A stretch of DNA of 64,000 bases from Hahella sp. HN01 (GCF_018986435.1 NZ_JAHMIN010000002.1:119437-183436); one strand, 5' to 3'; shown: positions 20,769 through 30,636, numbered from the stretch's first letter. A program made the numbers and translations. The notes: a model not told the origin generated them from the sequence alone.

Positions 20769-22232
20769 ATGACTGACCCGAAGTCGAAAGTATGGATCAT
20801 CGCCGCTTCAGACAGTGCGGGCGCCTCCGGAGTGCAGGCGGATCTCGCCACCTTACACGGACTGGATGTCCATGGCGGCGCTGCAATCACCGCCGTTACC
20901 GCACAAAATTCGCAGGAGGTTGTCAGCATTAATCCGATTTCCGCGTCAGCGTTACGGGACCAGTTGCAGGCCCTGCGTGCGGACGGAGATGCGGCGGCGA
21001 TTAAGGTGGGGCTGCTGGCCGATGCGGAGCAGGTAGAGGTTCTACAGGAGTTTTTGTGCGACTTCTCCGGGTTGGTGGTGCTTGACCCGGTGTTAAGCAG
21101 CACGACAGGCTCCCATTTCGGCCTTGCGGTGGCGGCCTTGAAAACGCTGCTTCCTCATGTCGATGTGGTGACGCCGAATATTCCCGAGGCGGAGCAGTTA
21201 GTGGATATGCGCATCAGCGGGCCGCCGGATATGCTGTCCGCCGCTGGTCGGCTGCGTGAGCTGGGCGCTAAAGGCGTCTGGCTCAAAGGCGGTCATTCGG
21301 CGCAAGACGGACCCTGTCTGGATTTGGTGTGGCTGTCGGAGCAACCCTGCTGGTTTGCGCAACCGCGCCTGTCTGTGCGTCATAGCCGCGGTACGGGCTG
21401 CACGCTCGCCAGCGCGCTGGCGGCTTTTGTCGCCAGAGGAGAAAGCCTGCTGGATGCGGCGGCGCTGGCCAGCGCTTATGTGAGACAGGGGCTGCGTCAG
21501 GGATACGCTATCGGCCCTGGACCTGGCCCCATTGCGCGCCTGGGCTGGCCGACACAGATGACGGACTTTCCCAGAATTGTCGATCGCCTGGATTGGCTGG
21601 ACTATTCCGCTTTTCCCGATTGCGGCGAATCGCCTTTGGGATTGTATCCGGTGGTGGACTCGGTGGAGTGGCTGCGTAAGTTATTGCCGCTAGGGATTGA
21701 TACCTGTCAGTTGCGCATTAAAAGCGATGACCTGAGGTTGTTGGATACGGCTATCAAGGACGCGGCGGAACTAGGTCGGCAATATAGCTGTCGCCTGTTT
21801 ATCAACGACCACTGGCGTCTTGCGATCAAACATGGCGCATATGGCGTACACTTGGGCCAGGAGGATATTGCTGACGCTGATCTGGACGCTATCCGCGGTG
21901 CCGGTTTGCGCCTGGGCGTGAGTACGCATGGCGACTTCGAGTGGGCCCGCGCGGCGTCGATAAAGCCCAGCTACATCGCCATAGGAGCGATCTTTCCGAC
22001 GCAAACCAAGGAAGTGCGCATTGTCGGTCTGGAGAAGCTGTCCCGCTGGGTTAGGTTACTCAACCATCACTATCCACTCACCGCCATCGGCGGCATAAAT
22101 CTTGGTAATATCGAAGCGGTCCTGAGCACCGGCGTCAGCTCTGTAGCGGTAGTGTCCGCGATTACCCAGGCGCAGGATTTTCGTGAAGCCGTGGCGAACC
22201 TGAACCGCAAACTTTTGAAAGGAGCGGAATAA
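20769..22232 (+). CDS. thiDE: ThiD-ThiE fusion: HMP-P kinase / TMP synthase
   Basis: A 487-residue bifunctional enzyme. Residues about 1-265 form the ThiD kinase ([36 protein letters not shown]). Residues about 290-485 form the ThiE thiamine-phosphate synthase ([55 protein letters not shown]). NDHWRLA replaces the more usual NDRxxLA. The fusion covers pyrimidine phosphorylation and coupling to thiazole phosphate in one chain. It lies 51 bases after thiG and completes the pathway to TMP; ThiL is not in the window. Confidence 0.95.
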   Translation: MTDPKSKVWIIAASDSAGASGVQADLATLHGLDVHGGAAITAVTAQNSQEVVSINPISASALRDQLQALRADGDAAAIKVGLLADAEQVEVLQEFLCDFSGLVVLDPVLSSTTGSHFGLAVAALKTLLPHVDVVTPNIPEAEQLVDMRISGPPDMLSAAGRLRELGAKGVWLKGGHSAQDGPCLDLVWLSEQPCWFAQPRLSVRHSRGTGCTLASALAAFVARGESLLDAAALASAYVRQGLRQGYAIGPGPGPIARLGWPTQMTDFPRIVDRLDWLDYSAFPDCGESPLGLYPVVDSVEWLRKLLPLGIDTCQLRIKSDDLRLLDTAIKDAAELGRQYSCRLFINDHWRLAIKHGAYGVHLGQEDIADADLDAIRGAGLRLGVSTHGDFEWARAASIKPSYIAIGAIFPTQTKEVRIVGLEKLSRWVRLLNHHYPLTAIGGINLGNIEAVLSTGVSSVAVVSAITQAQDFREAVANLNRKLLKGAE

Positions 22233-22299
22233 CGCGGCATTATGCTGACCCAGTGCGACACAGGTCGATGGAAGCCTATGATTTAATGGAGAAAAAACG

Positions 22300-22707
22300 A
22301 TGGCCTCGATTAATCCTGACTGGGAAGAACTTGCCGAATTGATAGCCCGGATGCCAGCGGATCAGCCCGTTGTAATGCTGAACCTGCTGAAGTTTCATGA
22401 GGTCGCCGCCTATGCGGACGCCTCCGTCCATTGCAGTGGTAGAGAAGCCTACGCCACCTACTCACAAACCGCGCTGCAGAAAGTGCGCGAAGTCGGCGGC
22501 GAGTTGCTGTGGATGGGACGGGCCCAGGCGTCTGTGATCGCGCCAGCGGGAGAGACATGGGATGAGGTTCTGTTGGTGCGTTATCCCTCCATCCAGGCAT
22601 TTCGCCGCATGTTGTCCATGCCTGACTATCAAGCCTGCGTCATTCACCGCACCGCCGCGTTGGCTGACTCCCGTCTGATCGCCACCACGGAGCATGATCC
22701 ACAATGA
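22300..22707 (+). CDS. DUF1330 family protein
   Basis: A 135-residue dimeric ferredoxin-fold type protein. Signatures are PVVMLNLLKFHE (about 24-35), AYATYSQTAL and WDEVLLVRYPSIQAFRRML near 87-105. Related proteins are small cytosolic proteins of unknown role. GGAGAAA precedes the ATG. It is 67 bases after thiDE on the same strand and might be read through from the thi operon, but no functional link is evident. Confidence 0.8.
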   Translation: MASINPDWEELAELIARMPADQPVVMLNLLKFHEVAAYADASVHCSGREAYATYSQTALQKVREVGGELLWMGRAQASVIAPAGETWDEVLLVRYPSIQAFRRMLSMPDYQACVIHRTAALADSRLIATTEHDPQ

Positions 22708-22806
22708 AAATGCGGAGGTCGTCGGGAGATAAATTGAACAATTTGTGTTCAGGGTCAATACTAAAAACGCCTGAAATGGAAAATCACAGTATTCGGGATC
22801 AATGCA

Positions 22807-23604
22807 ATGACCCTTTCTAGCGGCGAATACAGTCGGAGAACTGGCGTTCTGGGTATACTGCTATGCTTGGCGCTCACCAGTGCGGCGCTCGCTGATTGTG
22901 ATCGTCCACTATCCGTTGGCTGGGAGTCCTGGCGTCCCTACATGTACAAGAACGAGGAAGGGCGCCTGAGCGGTCTGGACATTGAGCTGATTCAGGCGGT
23001 GGCGGATCGAATGGGGTGTCAGCTGGAGTTTTCCGAAATCCCCTTCAAGCGGCATCTGCTGCAATTACGTCAGGGTAAAATTGATCTCGCCACCTCGGTG
23101 CAGAAGACGGCGGCGCGTGAAGAATATGCATGGTTCTCAAAGACCTATCGCACCTCCGCCTCCAATCTGATTATCCGCCGCGAAGACGCCGACCGTTACC
23201 ACTTCAAATCCTTCAAGGAAATGACTCAGAGCCGTTTCAGGCTGGGCGTGACGCGGGGTTATTTCTACGGCGATGACGTCAACAAGTACATCGAGAAAGA
23301 CGATGGACCGCTACATGTCGAAGACGTGGTGTCTGACGAACTGAACTTGATGAAGCTGCTGGCCAGGCGGGTGGACGGCATCTTCGCCGACCCCATCGTG
23401 ATCTACAGTCTGGCCAGAGATATCGGCAGGAAAGACGAGATTGCGGTGCACCCTCTGGGTCTGGTTTCCGACACGTTTTACATCATGGGGAGTAAGGCTT
23501 CGGTATCGCCGAAAACCATGGAAAACCTGAATCAGGCATTGCAGAGCTTGCAACAGAGCGGCGAATTCGACGCTATCGTTAATCGCTATCTGGAGGGAAG
23601 CTAA
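22807..23604 (+). CDS. Periplasmic amino-acid-type solute-binding protein
   Basis: A 265-residue exported protein with a signal peptide (about 1-29, ending ALA before DCDRPL). It has the extracellular solute-binding family 3 fold: YMYKNEEGRLSGLDIELIQAVADRMGC near 45-70, LRQGKIDLATSVQKTAAREEYAWFS near 95-120, and DGIFADP. No permease or ATPase gene is adjacent, so it may serve a remote transporter or act as an orphan sensor-type binding protein. A strong terminator follows directly. Confidence 0.85.
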   Translation: MTLSSGEYSRRTGVLGILLCLALTSAALADCDRPLSVGWESWRPYMYKNEEGRLSGLDIELIQAVADRMGCQLEFSEIPFKRHLLQLRQGKIDLATSVQKTAAREEYAWFSKTYRTSASNLIIRREDADRYHFKSFKEMTQSRFRLGVTRGYFYGDDVNKYIEKDDGPLHVEDVVSDELNLMKLLARRVDGIFADPIVIYSLARDIGRKDEIAVHPLGLVSDTFYIMGSKASVSPKTMENLNQALQSLQQSGEFDAIVNRYLEGS

Positions 23605-23634
23605 GGCGTCTCAGCATGGACGCCTTAGCTTTTT
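23598..23634 (+). terminator. Intrinsic terminator
   Basis: A perfect 13-bp stem (23598-23610 with 23619-23631), an 8-base loop and a T run. It overlaps the stop codon of the solute-binding protein gene. The opposite strand has no T run, so it acts on the plus strand. Confidence 0.9.
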
Positions 23635-23644
23635 GCGGCTTCCC

Positions 23645-25450
23645 TCAGGAAAACACCGTCTCCACTTCTGCTTCGCCGCCGGTCTGCACTTGCCATTGCG
23701 ACCAGTACATACCCTTGCGCTCCAGCAACTGGCGATGGCCGCCTTGCTCCACCACCTTGCCGTGATCGACCACTACGATATTGTCCGCGTGGACAATCGT
23801 TGAAAGACGGTGAGCGATCATCACCACCGTGCGGCCATGGGCGATGTGTTTCAGCGAGCGCTGAATCGCCGCTTCGGTCTCGTTATCAACGGCGCTGGTG
23901 GCCTCATCAAGCACCAGAATCGGTGGATCTTTCAACAGCGCGCGCGCCAAAGACAAGCGCTGGCGTTGGCCGCCGGACAGTTTGACGCCGCGTTCGCCGA
24001 CAGGCGTATCCAGACCTTCAGGCAGACGCGCGATGAACTCCCAGGCTTCCGCCGTTTTGGCTGCGGAGATGATCTCCTCTTCGCTGGCGGTAGGACGGCC
24101 ATAGGCGATGTTGTCGCGAATGCTGCCTTCGAACAGGAACACATCCTGACTGACCAGGCCAATGGCGCCGCGAAGCTCCTTGAGAGGCAGCTGTTCGATA
24201 GGCACGCCGTCCACCAGAATCGAGCCCTGCTTGGGTCTGTAAAAGCGCAGCAACAATTTGATCAGCGTTGACTTGCCGGACCCGGTGGCGCCGACCAACG
24301 CCAGGGTGGCCCCGGCTTTGACCTGCAAGTTGACGTTTTCCACGCCGCCCGCGCCAGCGGAGTATTCGAAGCTGACATTCTGGAAGTCCACTTCGCCGCG
24401 CACAGGCTGCGGCAAGGAGCGCGAACCTTCATCGCGTACGTCGATGGGGGTTTCAATCACGCCCAGGATGCGTCGGGTGCTGGCCATGGCGCGTTCAAAC
24501 AGATCCACGGTTTGCGCCAGATTGGTCAACGGCCACAGCAGACGCTGGGTCAGAAACACCAGCACGCCATAAGCACCGGCGTTGAGTTCACCGGAAAGGG
24601 CCTGCATACCGCCCACGGTGAAGGTGGCGAGAAAGCCCGCCAGAATCGCCATCCGAATAACCGGAATGAAAGCGGAGCTGACTGCGATCGCCTTGCGGTT
24701 GGCCTGAACATAGGCGTCGCTGGCTTCGCGCAGGCGTTCGGATTCCTGCGCTTCCGCGGTAAAACTCTTGATCGTGGCGATGCCGCCAATGTTATTAGCC
24801 AGACGGGACGCCAGCCCGCCCACTTTTTCACGCACGTCCGCGTACAGAGGATTGGCCCGTTTCAGGAAGAAGAAGGCGCCCCAGATAATGATAGGAATCG
24901 GGGTAAAGGCCAGCATGGCGATAAAGGGAGATATCGCCAGGAAGACGCCGCCGACGGCCACTACCGTGACGAAAACCTGAATCAGGTTATTGGCGCCGCC
25001 ATCGAGGAAGCGCTCCAACTGGTTGACGTCGTCATTGATGATGGAGACGAGCTGCCCGGAGCTGCGCGACTCGAAGAACGCCATATCCAGACGCTGGACA
25101 TGGTCATAGGCGTCCTGTCTGAGATCCGCCTGCAATACCTGACCCAGGTTACGCCACATGATCAAGTGGAGGTATTCGAAAATGGACTCGCCGGCCCAAA
25201 TGAAAAACGTCAAAACCCCTAACGCAAGAATTTGCTGCTGTGGGGTGTTGAATCCCATCGCGGCGACGAAACTCTGCTCTTTGTTCACCACGACGTCGAT
25301 GGCGATACCGATGAGGATTTCTGGAGCGATGTCGAAGAGCTTGTTGATGATTGAACACGAACCGGCGGCGATGATGCGTCGCCGGTAGCCACGAGCGTAG
25401 CGCAGCAGGCTCAGCAGCGCCTGAAAGCTGGACTGGGATTGCGAGGCCAT
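23645..25450 (-). CDS. ABC exporter, fused permease-ATPase
   Basis: A 601-residue MsbA/BmrA-type half transporter. Six membrane helices occupy about 25-325. The nucleotide-binding domain follows: Walker A GATGSGKST near 385, Q-loop LVSQDVFLFEG, signature LSGGQRQRLSLARAL, Walker B ILVLDEATSAVDNETE and switch AHRLSTI. I use the ATG at 25450 (AAGGA 10 bases upstream) rather than the frame start at 25507. Such proteins work as dimers exporting lipids, peptides or drugs; the substrate is unknown. The gene stands alone. Confidence 0.92.
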   Translation of the reverse strand: MASQSQSSFQALLSLLRYARGYRRRIIAAGSCSIINKLFDIAPEILIGIAIDVVVNKEQSFVAAMGFNTPQQQILALGVLTFFIWAGESIFEYLHLIMWRNLGQVLQADLRQDAYDHVQRLDMAFFESRSSGQLVSIINDDVNQLERFLDGGANNLIQVFVTVVAVGGVFLAISPFIAMLAFTPIPIIIWGAFFFLKRANPLYADVREKVGGLASRLANNIGGIATIKSFTAEAQESERLREASDAYVQANRKAIAVSSAFIPVIRMAILAGFLATFTVGGMQALSGELNAGAYGVLVFLTQRLLWPLTNLAQTVDLFERAMASTRRILGVIETPIDVRDEGSRSLPQPVRGEVDFQNVSFEYSAGAGGVENVNLQVKAGATLALVGATGSGKSTLIKLLLRFYRPKQGSILVDGVPIEQLPLKELRGAIGLVSQDVFLFEGSIRDNIAYGRPTASEEEIISAAKTAEAWEFIARLPEGLDTPVGERGVKLSGGQRQRLSLARALLKDPPILVLDEATSAVDNETEAAIQRSLKHIAHGRTVVMIAHRLSTIVHADNIVVVDHGKVVEQGGHRQLLERKGMYWSQWQVQTGGEAEVETVFS

Positions 25451-25603
25451 AGGATTCCTTGTGTACAGACTGGAAGGGACGCGCCGCGCGCGGCGCGACA
25501 GACTCATCAGCCTATCCTGTGCCGGCGTAAATGCAAGTGGTAATTATTCTAATGAAGACAAGAAGATGGCGCTTAACGCCGGAGGGCATATTCAGGACGA
25601 AAA

Positions 25604-25629
25604 AAAACCGGAGACCATGCTCCGGTTTT
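25604..25629 (-). terminator. Intrinsic terminator of the PEP-CTERM-like gene
   Basis: AAAACCGGAG and CTCCGGTTTT form a 10-bp stem around a 6-base loop. On the minus strand it ends in a run of T about 20 bases after the stop of the gene at 25648. Confidence 0.85.
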
Positions 25630-25647
25630 CGTACGCCGCGGTAGGGA

Positions 25648-26322
25648 TCAGGCTTTGTTGGTTGCGCTTTTGCGGTTCAGTAAGAAGGCGCAGAAAGCAA
25701 TCGCCAGCAGCGCTGGTACGCCGGGTTCGCTGACCGGTACGGACTCAGTTTCCAGCTTCAGTTTGATGTTGCCGCCGTTATAGCCCTTGTTGGAGTAGCC
25801 GAACAGGAAGTCAATGCCGTCATTGGCGGTGATCAGGCTACCGCCCAGAGCGAACAGGTCGTTGGCTGCGTTCAATGCAGTCAGCGCAGCGCCGTTCAGT
25901 ACGATGTCGATGTAGCTGTAGTTGCTGCTCCAGGATACGCGGGTAGCGCCGAACAACTCACCGGAACCCAGGTCATTGTATGCGTTAACGCCGCCAAAGC
26001 CGGACAGCAAGGTGCTGATATCGGTGTTCACGTCAAACAGGGCGAACCACTCGGAATAATCGTTGGATTCGTAACCGTTGCATGGGTTGAAAATGCTCAA
26101 AGTGGCGGACACGATGGAGCCTTCCACTTCGCTCATGTCAAAGGCGAAGAAGTTGTTGTGCTTCTTGTCCGTGTAATAGTTGGTGTTGCTTGGCGAATGA
26201 TAACCGTTGGACTTATACCAGCCGGAGTCATAAGCGTTTAAAACAACAGGCGTCGCCTGAGCGGCGCTGCTCAGGAAAGCGGTCAGCAGAAGCGAACAGA
26301 TTGCGGCGTACAACTTTGACAT
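25648..26322 (-). CDS. PEP-CTERM-like surface protein
   Basis: A 224-residue exported protein: signal peptide about 1-23 (ending AQA), a Tyr/Asn/Ser-rich beta-type mature part, and a C-terminal sorting signal. That signal has SEPG, a hydrophobic helix (VPALLAIAFCAFLL) and NRK basic residues, the PEP-CTERM layout with SEP in place of PEP. Family knowledge predicts removal of the tail by an exosortase and a role in exopolysaccharide or surface structure; no exosortase is in this window. AAAGG precedes the ATG. Own terminator downstream. Confidence 0.75.
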   Translation of the reverse strand: MSKLYAAICSLLLTAFLSSAAQATPVVLNAYDSGWYKSNGYHSPSNTNYYTDKKHNNFFAFDMSEVEGSIVSATLSIFNPCNGYESNDYSEWFALFDVNTDISTLLSGFGGVNAYNDLGSGELFGATRVSWSSNYSYIDIVLNGAALTALNAANDLFALGGSLITANDGIDFLFGYSNKGYNGGNIKLKLETESVPVSEPGVPALLAIAFCAFLLNRKSATNKA

Positions 26323-26417
26323 GCGTTACCTTTACAAAAGCAGTTAGAAAGTCACGTTATAAAACTGGCGGCAATTGTACGCGTTAGTTATTTAAATGTA
26401 GGTTAAACAATGTCAAA

Positions 26418-26440
26418 CGCAGTTACTGAGTGTAACTGCG
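26418..26440 (-). terminator. Stem-loop after the EEP-family gene
   Basis: A perfect 9-bp stem (CGCAGTTAC / GTAACTGCG) with a 5-base loop, 45 bases beyond the stop of the hydrolase gene. The T-rich tail on the minus strand is interrupted, so termination is possible but not strong. Confidence 0.45.
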
Positions 26441-26484
26441 CTTTTAAGAAGAAAATCAGAGAGAAATCAGGAGAGGGCGCCTGC

Positions 26485-27741
26485 TCAGCGCAGACGGATA
26501 TCCACCCAGACCAGGCGGTGATCGGAGCTGACGGCGCCGCCTTCGCCAACCAGACGATACAGCTCATCGTCAGTACTGGGCCAGAATACGCCGGAGTTGA
26601 CGATCGTCAGGTCGGTGGAGGGCAATACATAGTCCGTGCGCAGGTTGCCCGGATTGGCGTCGGTAAAGTCTCCGGTGTCCTGCGCGCGGTTGCCGATCTG
26701 CAGGGCGTTGGCCTCTCCCTGCCTGAACGCGGCGTCCGCCGAGCCCGCGCTTAGAGGCGTATGTTTAACATTCACCCGTGGGTGCTCCAGCAATTGCGCC
26801 ATGGGATTCTGGGTGGCGTCGCCGTCAAACGGGTCTGCGTTTTCGTCGCCCATGATCACAAAGCTTTCCCTATCGCTCAGCCCGCCGCGTCGACCTTCGT
26901 CATCCACAATGTAACGGCTGATGCGACGACCGGAAATGTAGTCCGCCCAAAAACGGATTTCATCATGATTGCGGGTTCCGTTGCGGTCTTCCGGACCATC
27001 GAAAACAGGAGGCGTGGGGTGGCTGACCAGCGCGTGAATACGACGTCCACGAATATTGATCGGCGCGTCCCAATGACTCTTGGAAGACAAGCGCACCACT
27101 TCCAGCTCCTCGGGACTGAACCAGTCCGCAGGCGCGTCTGTGTCGGGATTGTCCGGCAGCAAGGCGTTGGGCATGTCCCGCCAGAGAAAATGCTGAAACG
27201 TGCGTGCCCGTTGCTCCTGAATGGGGTATTTGGATAACAGCAACATCCCGTACTGGCCTTCGAAGACGCCAAAGCCGAAAGCGTCGTTGGCCAGCTCGAA
27301 TCCAGACTCGCCGACGACGCCGTCGTTATTGAGGTCAAAACCGGACGCCACGCCGGTGTTGGATGGCGCAGAGTAAACGTAAGGGTAGATTGCCGGCGCA
27401 GCGCCATTCTGGCTGATCGACAGGTAATTCTGCTGGAACAGACGAGCGGCTTCTCCCGCGGCGTCGTAGTCAAATTCATTGATCAGCAGCACGTCCGGCT
27501 GAGTGCGCTGAATAATCTCCGCCACCGCCTGTATCTGGGCGTTGTCGCCGCTGTTCAGATCTGCGATGAGCTCTCCCGGCGCGGAACGGTTCAACGAAGC
27601 ATTGAACGTGGCGAATCTCACTGTTTCCGTGGCGTGACGGTCACGCCAATGAGATTCAGCGGAAGCCAGGAAGGGATGAGCCGCCAGTGCGCCGCCCAAT
27701 AAAAAGCGGGCTGCTGTCCCAAGCAGTTTGGACGCATTCAT
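26485..27741 (-). CDS. Secreted endonuclease/exonuclease/phosphatase-family hydrolase
   Basis: A 418-residue exported EEP-superfamily enzyme. The signal peptide is about 1-29. Active-site blocks: RFATFNASLNR near 43-53 (Asn metal-binding), LLINEFDYD near 85 (catalytic Glu), FVIMGDENADPFDG near 285 and SSDHRLVWVDI at the C-terminus (catalytic Asp-His). An EF-hand-like DLNNDGVVGE insert (about 135) suggests calcium binding. ATG at 27741 with AGAGG upstream; the frame extends further but without family sequence. Likely an extracellular phosphodiesterase, nuclease or phosphatase; the exact substrate is unknown. Confidence 0.85.
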   Translation of the reverse strand: MNASKLLGTAARFLLGGALAAHPFLASAESHWRDRHATETVRFATFNASLNRSAPGELIADLNSGDNAQIQAVAEIIQRTQPDVLLINEFDYDAAGEAARLFQQNYLSISQNGAAPAIYPYVYSAPSNTGVASGFDLNNDGVVGESGFELANDAFGFGVFEGQYGMLLLSKYPIQEQRARTFQHFLWRDMPNALLPDNPDTDAPADWFSPEELEVVRLSSKSHWDAPINIRGRRIHALVSHPTPPVFDGPEDRNGTRNHDEIRFWADYISGRRISRYIVDDEGRRGGLSDRESFVIMGDENADPFDGDATQNPMAQLLEHPRVNVKHTPLSAGSADAAFRQGEANALQIGNRAQDTGDFTDANPGNLRTDYVLPSTDLTIVNSGVFWPSTDDELYRLVGEGGAVSSDHRLVWVDIRLR

Positions 27742-28008
27742 GATAATCCTCTTTATGCAGCAATATTTGACATGTACGAAATGTGAACGGCGCGTCGCAC
27801 TCTGGTCTTGCCAGATGAGAGCGGGGTTGGAATCGAGCCGTTGCGGGAAGACAACCAATGTCAAAGAGCCGCCGGGCCTGCTTACAGCTCGAATGGCAGG
27901 CCGGCGTTCGTTTCTAAGGGGCGTCGTCTCCAGTTATAGAGACGCATTATTAAGAAAAGATGATAGCCGCAGGGCTACCGCTTCATTTTCTAAATAACGG
28001 TTACGCCC

Positions 28009-28431
28009 TTACTTTACGGTGATGGTGACTTTGTCAGACACCACAGGATGCGCGTGGGGCTGGTGCAAATGATCGCCCAGGATCAATTGCAGGGTGTGCT
28101 GTCCAGGCGGCAGTTCCAGTGTGGTTTCAGTCTGGCCGCCGCCAAAGTGTTTGACGTCCGCGCCCAGGGGCATATTCATGTCCGGCATCTTTTCGCCGTC
28201 GATGAGCAGGTGATGATGTCCGGTGTTTTCGCGCTCAACGCCAGCCGGCGCCACGCCCATGCCTTCCAGACCGAAGCGCACCACGAATTTGCTGGATACG
28301 GTTTCGCCGTCGGTTGGCGAGATAATATAGGCTTTGGCGTTTTCAGGGTTGGCGGTTTTGGGAAGGCCTGCGGCCATTGCAACGCTGCTGAGGCCAAGCA
28401 AGGATACGGAAAGTAAATGACGAATTTTCAC
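28009..28431 (-). CDS. DUF4399 exported protein
   Basis: A 140-residue periplasmic protein with a signal peptide ending at AMA (about 20). It has the DUF4399 pattern: VRFGLEGMGVAPAG, TGHHHLLID, FGGGQTETTLELPPGQHTLQLILGDHLHQPH. The many His residues could bind metal. It starts at GTG (GGAGA upstream). It is transcribed divergently from the DUF2959 lipoprotein gene. Function unknown. Confidence 0.85.
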   Translation of the reverse strand: MKIRHLLSVSLLGLSSVAMAAGLPKTANPENAKAYIISPTDGETVSSKFVVRFGLEGMGVAPAGVERENTGHHHLLIDGEKMPDMNMPLGADVKHFGGGQTETTLELPPGQHTLQLILGDHLHQPHAHPVVSDKVTITVK

Positions 28432-28705
28432 GGATTATCTCCATTATGTATGGTTGAGGTTGTTGCAGAAACTGTCGCCGGCCTGGTTATGGTTATAAAT
28501 GCGTGGCCGATCTTCTTTGTGTCGCGCGTTAACGCGCGGGCTTTACTCCGAAGCGACATAATATCGTTTTCCCCGTCAGGGTGGGTATAAATAGTTTAGG
28601 CCGCAGAGCGCGGGCTTCCGCGGTAGGCGGCTGATTTGCAGCGCCAGAGGTCAGGGCCTACAATCCCCGGGCGCACTGTTATGAAATCAGGATAAGGAAC
28701 TTGCC

Positions 28706-29362
28706 ATGTCTTCTCTGTTAGTCCGTCTACCACTGCTGATCTGTCTGTTGCTGGGACTGTCCGCGTGTCAGAGCGCCTATTACAGCGCCATGGAAAAAGT
28801 GGGCGTGCATAAGCGCGACATTATGGTGGATCGCGTCGGCGCGGCCCGTGACGCTCAGGAGGAGGCCAAAGAGGAGTTCAAGTCGGCGCTGGATCGTTTC
28901 CAAAGCATGTTCGGCAAAAAGGATTCCACGTTGCAGAAGCAATATGATCAGCTCAGCGCGGCGTTTGAAGACAGCGAAGACGCGGCGGAAGAGGTGAGCA
29001 AACGCATCGATGCCGTGGAGGACGTATCCGAAGCCTTGTTCGAGGAATGGGAAGAGGAGCTGGAGCTTTACACCAGTCCCAAGCTGAAACAGGACAGCGC
29101 CGCCAAACTGGCCGCCACCAAGAAGAAATATCAGCGCCTCATCACCGCCATGCGGGCGGCGGAAAACCGCATGCAGCCGGTGCTTAACGCACTGCGTGAT
29201 CAGGTGTTGTATCTCAAGCACAATCTTAACGCGTCTGCGATCGATGGCTTGAAAGGGGAGCTGCGCTCAGTCGAGAGCAATGTGTCCAGGCTGGTTGCGG
29301 ATATGGAGAAATCCATCGCCGAAGCGGAGTCTTTTATCGCGACCTTGGGCGACAAGGGCTGA
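28706..29362 (+). CDS. DUF2959 family lipoprotein
   Basis: A 218-residue lipoprotein (LLLGLSACQS, Cys near 21) with the DUF2959 start (YYSAMEKVGVHKRDIMVDRV). The rest is strongly helical and charged with heptad-like spacing, so long coiled coils are likely (about 45-110 and 150-210). Predicted to sit in the envelope facing the periplasm. AAGGAA precedes the ATG. Role unknown; it appears monocistronic. Confidence 0.85.
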   Translation: MSSLLVRLPLLICLLLGLSACQSAYYSAMEKVGVHKRDIMVDRVGAARDAQEEAKEEFKSALDRFQSMFGKKDSTLQKQYDQLSAAFEDSEDAAEEVSKRIDAVEDVSEALFEEWEEELELYTSPKLKQDSAAKLAATKKKYQRLITAMRAAENRMQPVLNALRDQVLYLKHNLNASAIDGLKGELRSVESNVSRLVADMEKSIAEAESFIATLGDKG

Positions 29363-29487
29363 TATCAGGATCAGGCGGTTGGAAGCGACGAGGTGAGGGA
29401 ACGGATGGGATTTCGCTCTGCCGGGCCAGCTGCAAGCATGCGCTGAAGGGACAATTCCTATTGTCACCCGGCGGACGGAGATAAGGC

Positions 29488-29820
29488 TCACGCGGTGGCG
29501 CGCCCCGGCAAGACTTTCAAATGAGCTTCCTGACTGGCCTCTATGCGGCCGCGAATGGATTCACCGTGAAAATTCGCAGGCAGGTGCGCGGCGGGGTGAT
29601 TGTCGCGCCCTTCCAGCTCCACCCGGCTGACAGAGGTACCCGTCATTTTCAACAAAGTGTGCGCCATATCCTTGGTCGTGCTGACATCGGAGAGTTTGGC
29701 GAATTCGACGACGTTCTGCAGAACATCGGGATCAGTGAGACGCAAGGTTCCCAGGTTCTCTTCTTTGAAACGGCGACGCAGGGTCTTCAGAATATTAAAC
29801 ATTTCGTTGGTGTATAACAT
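29488..29820 (-). CDS. Small unknown cytosolic protein
   Basis: A 110-residue protein without signal peptide or membrane helix. It is basic at its N-terminus (LKTLRRRFKEE). AAGGAG is 7-12 bases before the ATG, which supports expression. I do not recognise the family. Its terminator, if any, is not obvious, and neighbours on both sides are on the opposite strand. Confidence 0.6.
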   Translation of the reverse strand: MLYTNEMFNILKTLRRRFKEENLGTLRLTDPDVLQNVVEFAKLSDVSTTKDMAHTLLKMTGTSVSRVELEGRDNHPAAHLPANFHGESIRGRIEASQEAHLKVLPGRATA

Positions 29821-30143
29821 TGCCCGCTCCTTGTATCGGGCGGCTCAGCGCCCGCAGTTGAGTTCTTTACTGTCCCGGACTCCCTTAGCCGCCGGGAGCG
29901 TTCCTGCAAATAAACTCGGGTTGATGTCATCCCAGGATTGCAAAAGATCCTGAGTCACTATGCAGTGTAGACAGCGGCAAGTCCCTATTTCCGTTGTGTT
30001 TTTGCTTCAAAAATCTGAAAAACGTAATCTTGTTGGATGAGTTCACATAAATCCGGTTTGCGTTAATCTAAAAGGGCTGCTACCGGTTCCCCATAGCCGG
30101 CGGCGACAGCCTGTAAACCAACAAGAAACGGAAAAAACGTGAA
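29821..30143. other. Intergenic region, no feature found
   Basis: The region holds the promoter of the divergent thioesterase gene and of the small gene at 29820, but I could not pick confident -35/-10 pairs. No structured RNA, repeat or supported open frame was seen. Confidence 0.3.
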
Positions 30144-30617
30144 ATGACCTATGTCGATGCAATCAGTTGGGACATGCTTAACCCCTTCATCATGCCCATC
30201 AAAGTCCTTGAGCCGCACACAGACCGGCTGGGACACACCAACAACACGACTTACCTCAATTGGATGGAGGAAGTCAGCTGGCGCCATATCGACCCGCTCG
30301 GAATGAGTTGGGCCGCCCATGAGAAATTGGGTAAAGCCATGGCGATCACCCGTACGGAAGTGGATTACCTTGCCGCTTCCCATGCCGACGATGAGTTGTA
30401 TATCGGCACCTGGATTACGGCGTGCGACGGACGCATACAGTCCAGCCGTCACTTTCAGATATTTCGCCCTGCGGACGGCAAAACCATTGTCCGCGCCAAC
30501 AGCTATTACGCCTGCATAGATATGAAGAGTGGCAAGCCGACGCGAATGCCGAAAGAATTCGTCGAAGCGCACCGCAAAGCCATGGAAGCCCATGGCCTTG
30601 CGCCAGCGTCGGGTTGA
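30144..30617 (+). CDS. Hotdog-fold acyl-CoA thioesterase (4HBT type)
   Basis: A 157-residue 4-hydroxybenzoyl-CoA thioesterase-like protein. The active-site block DRLGHTNNTTYLNWMEE (about 28-44) has the Asp, GH and NN-Y pattern. The hotdog continues with AITRTEVDYLAAS and an aromatic strand around FQIFRPADGK. Family members hydrolyse acyl-CoA or acyl-ACP thioesters in the cytosol. Substrate unknown. GGAAAA precedes the ATG. Confidence 0.82.
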   Translation: MTYVDAISWDMLNPFIMPIKVLEPHTDRLGHTNNTTYLNWMEEVSWRHIDPLGMSWAAHEKLGKAMAITRTEVDYLAASHADDELYIGTWITACDGRIQSSRHFQIFRPADGKTIVRANSYYACIDMKSGKPTRMPKEFVEAHRKAMEAHGLAPASG

Positions 30618-30636
30618 GCGATGACGCAGGGATGCG

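Noticed and set aside
30063..30593. Open frame antisense to the thioesterase
   Set aside because: The plus-strand frame has the hotdog active-site block; the antisense translation has nothing recognisable.
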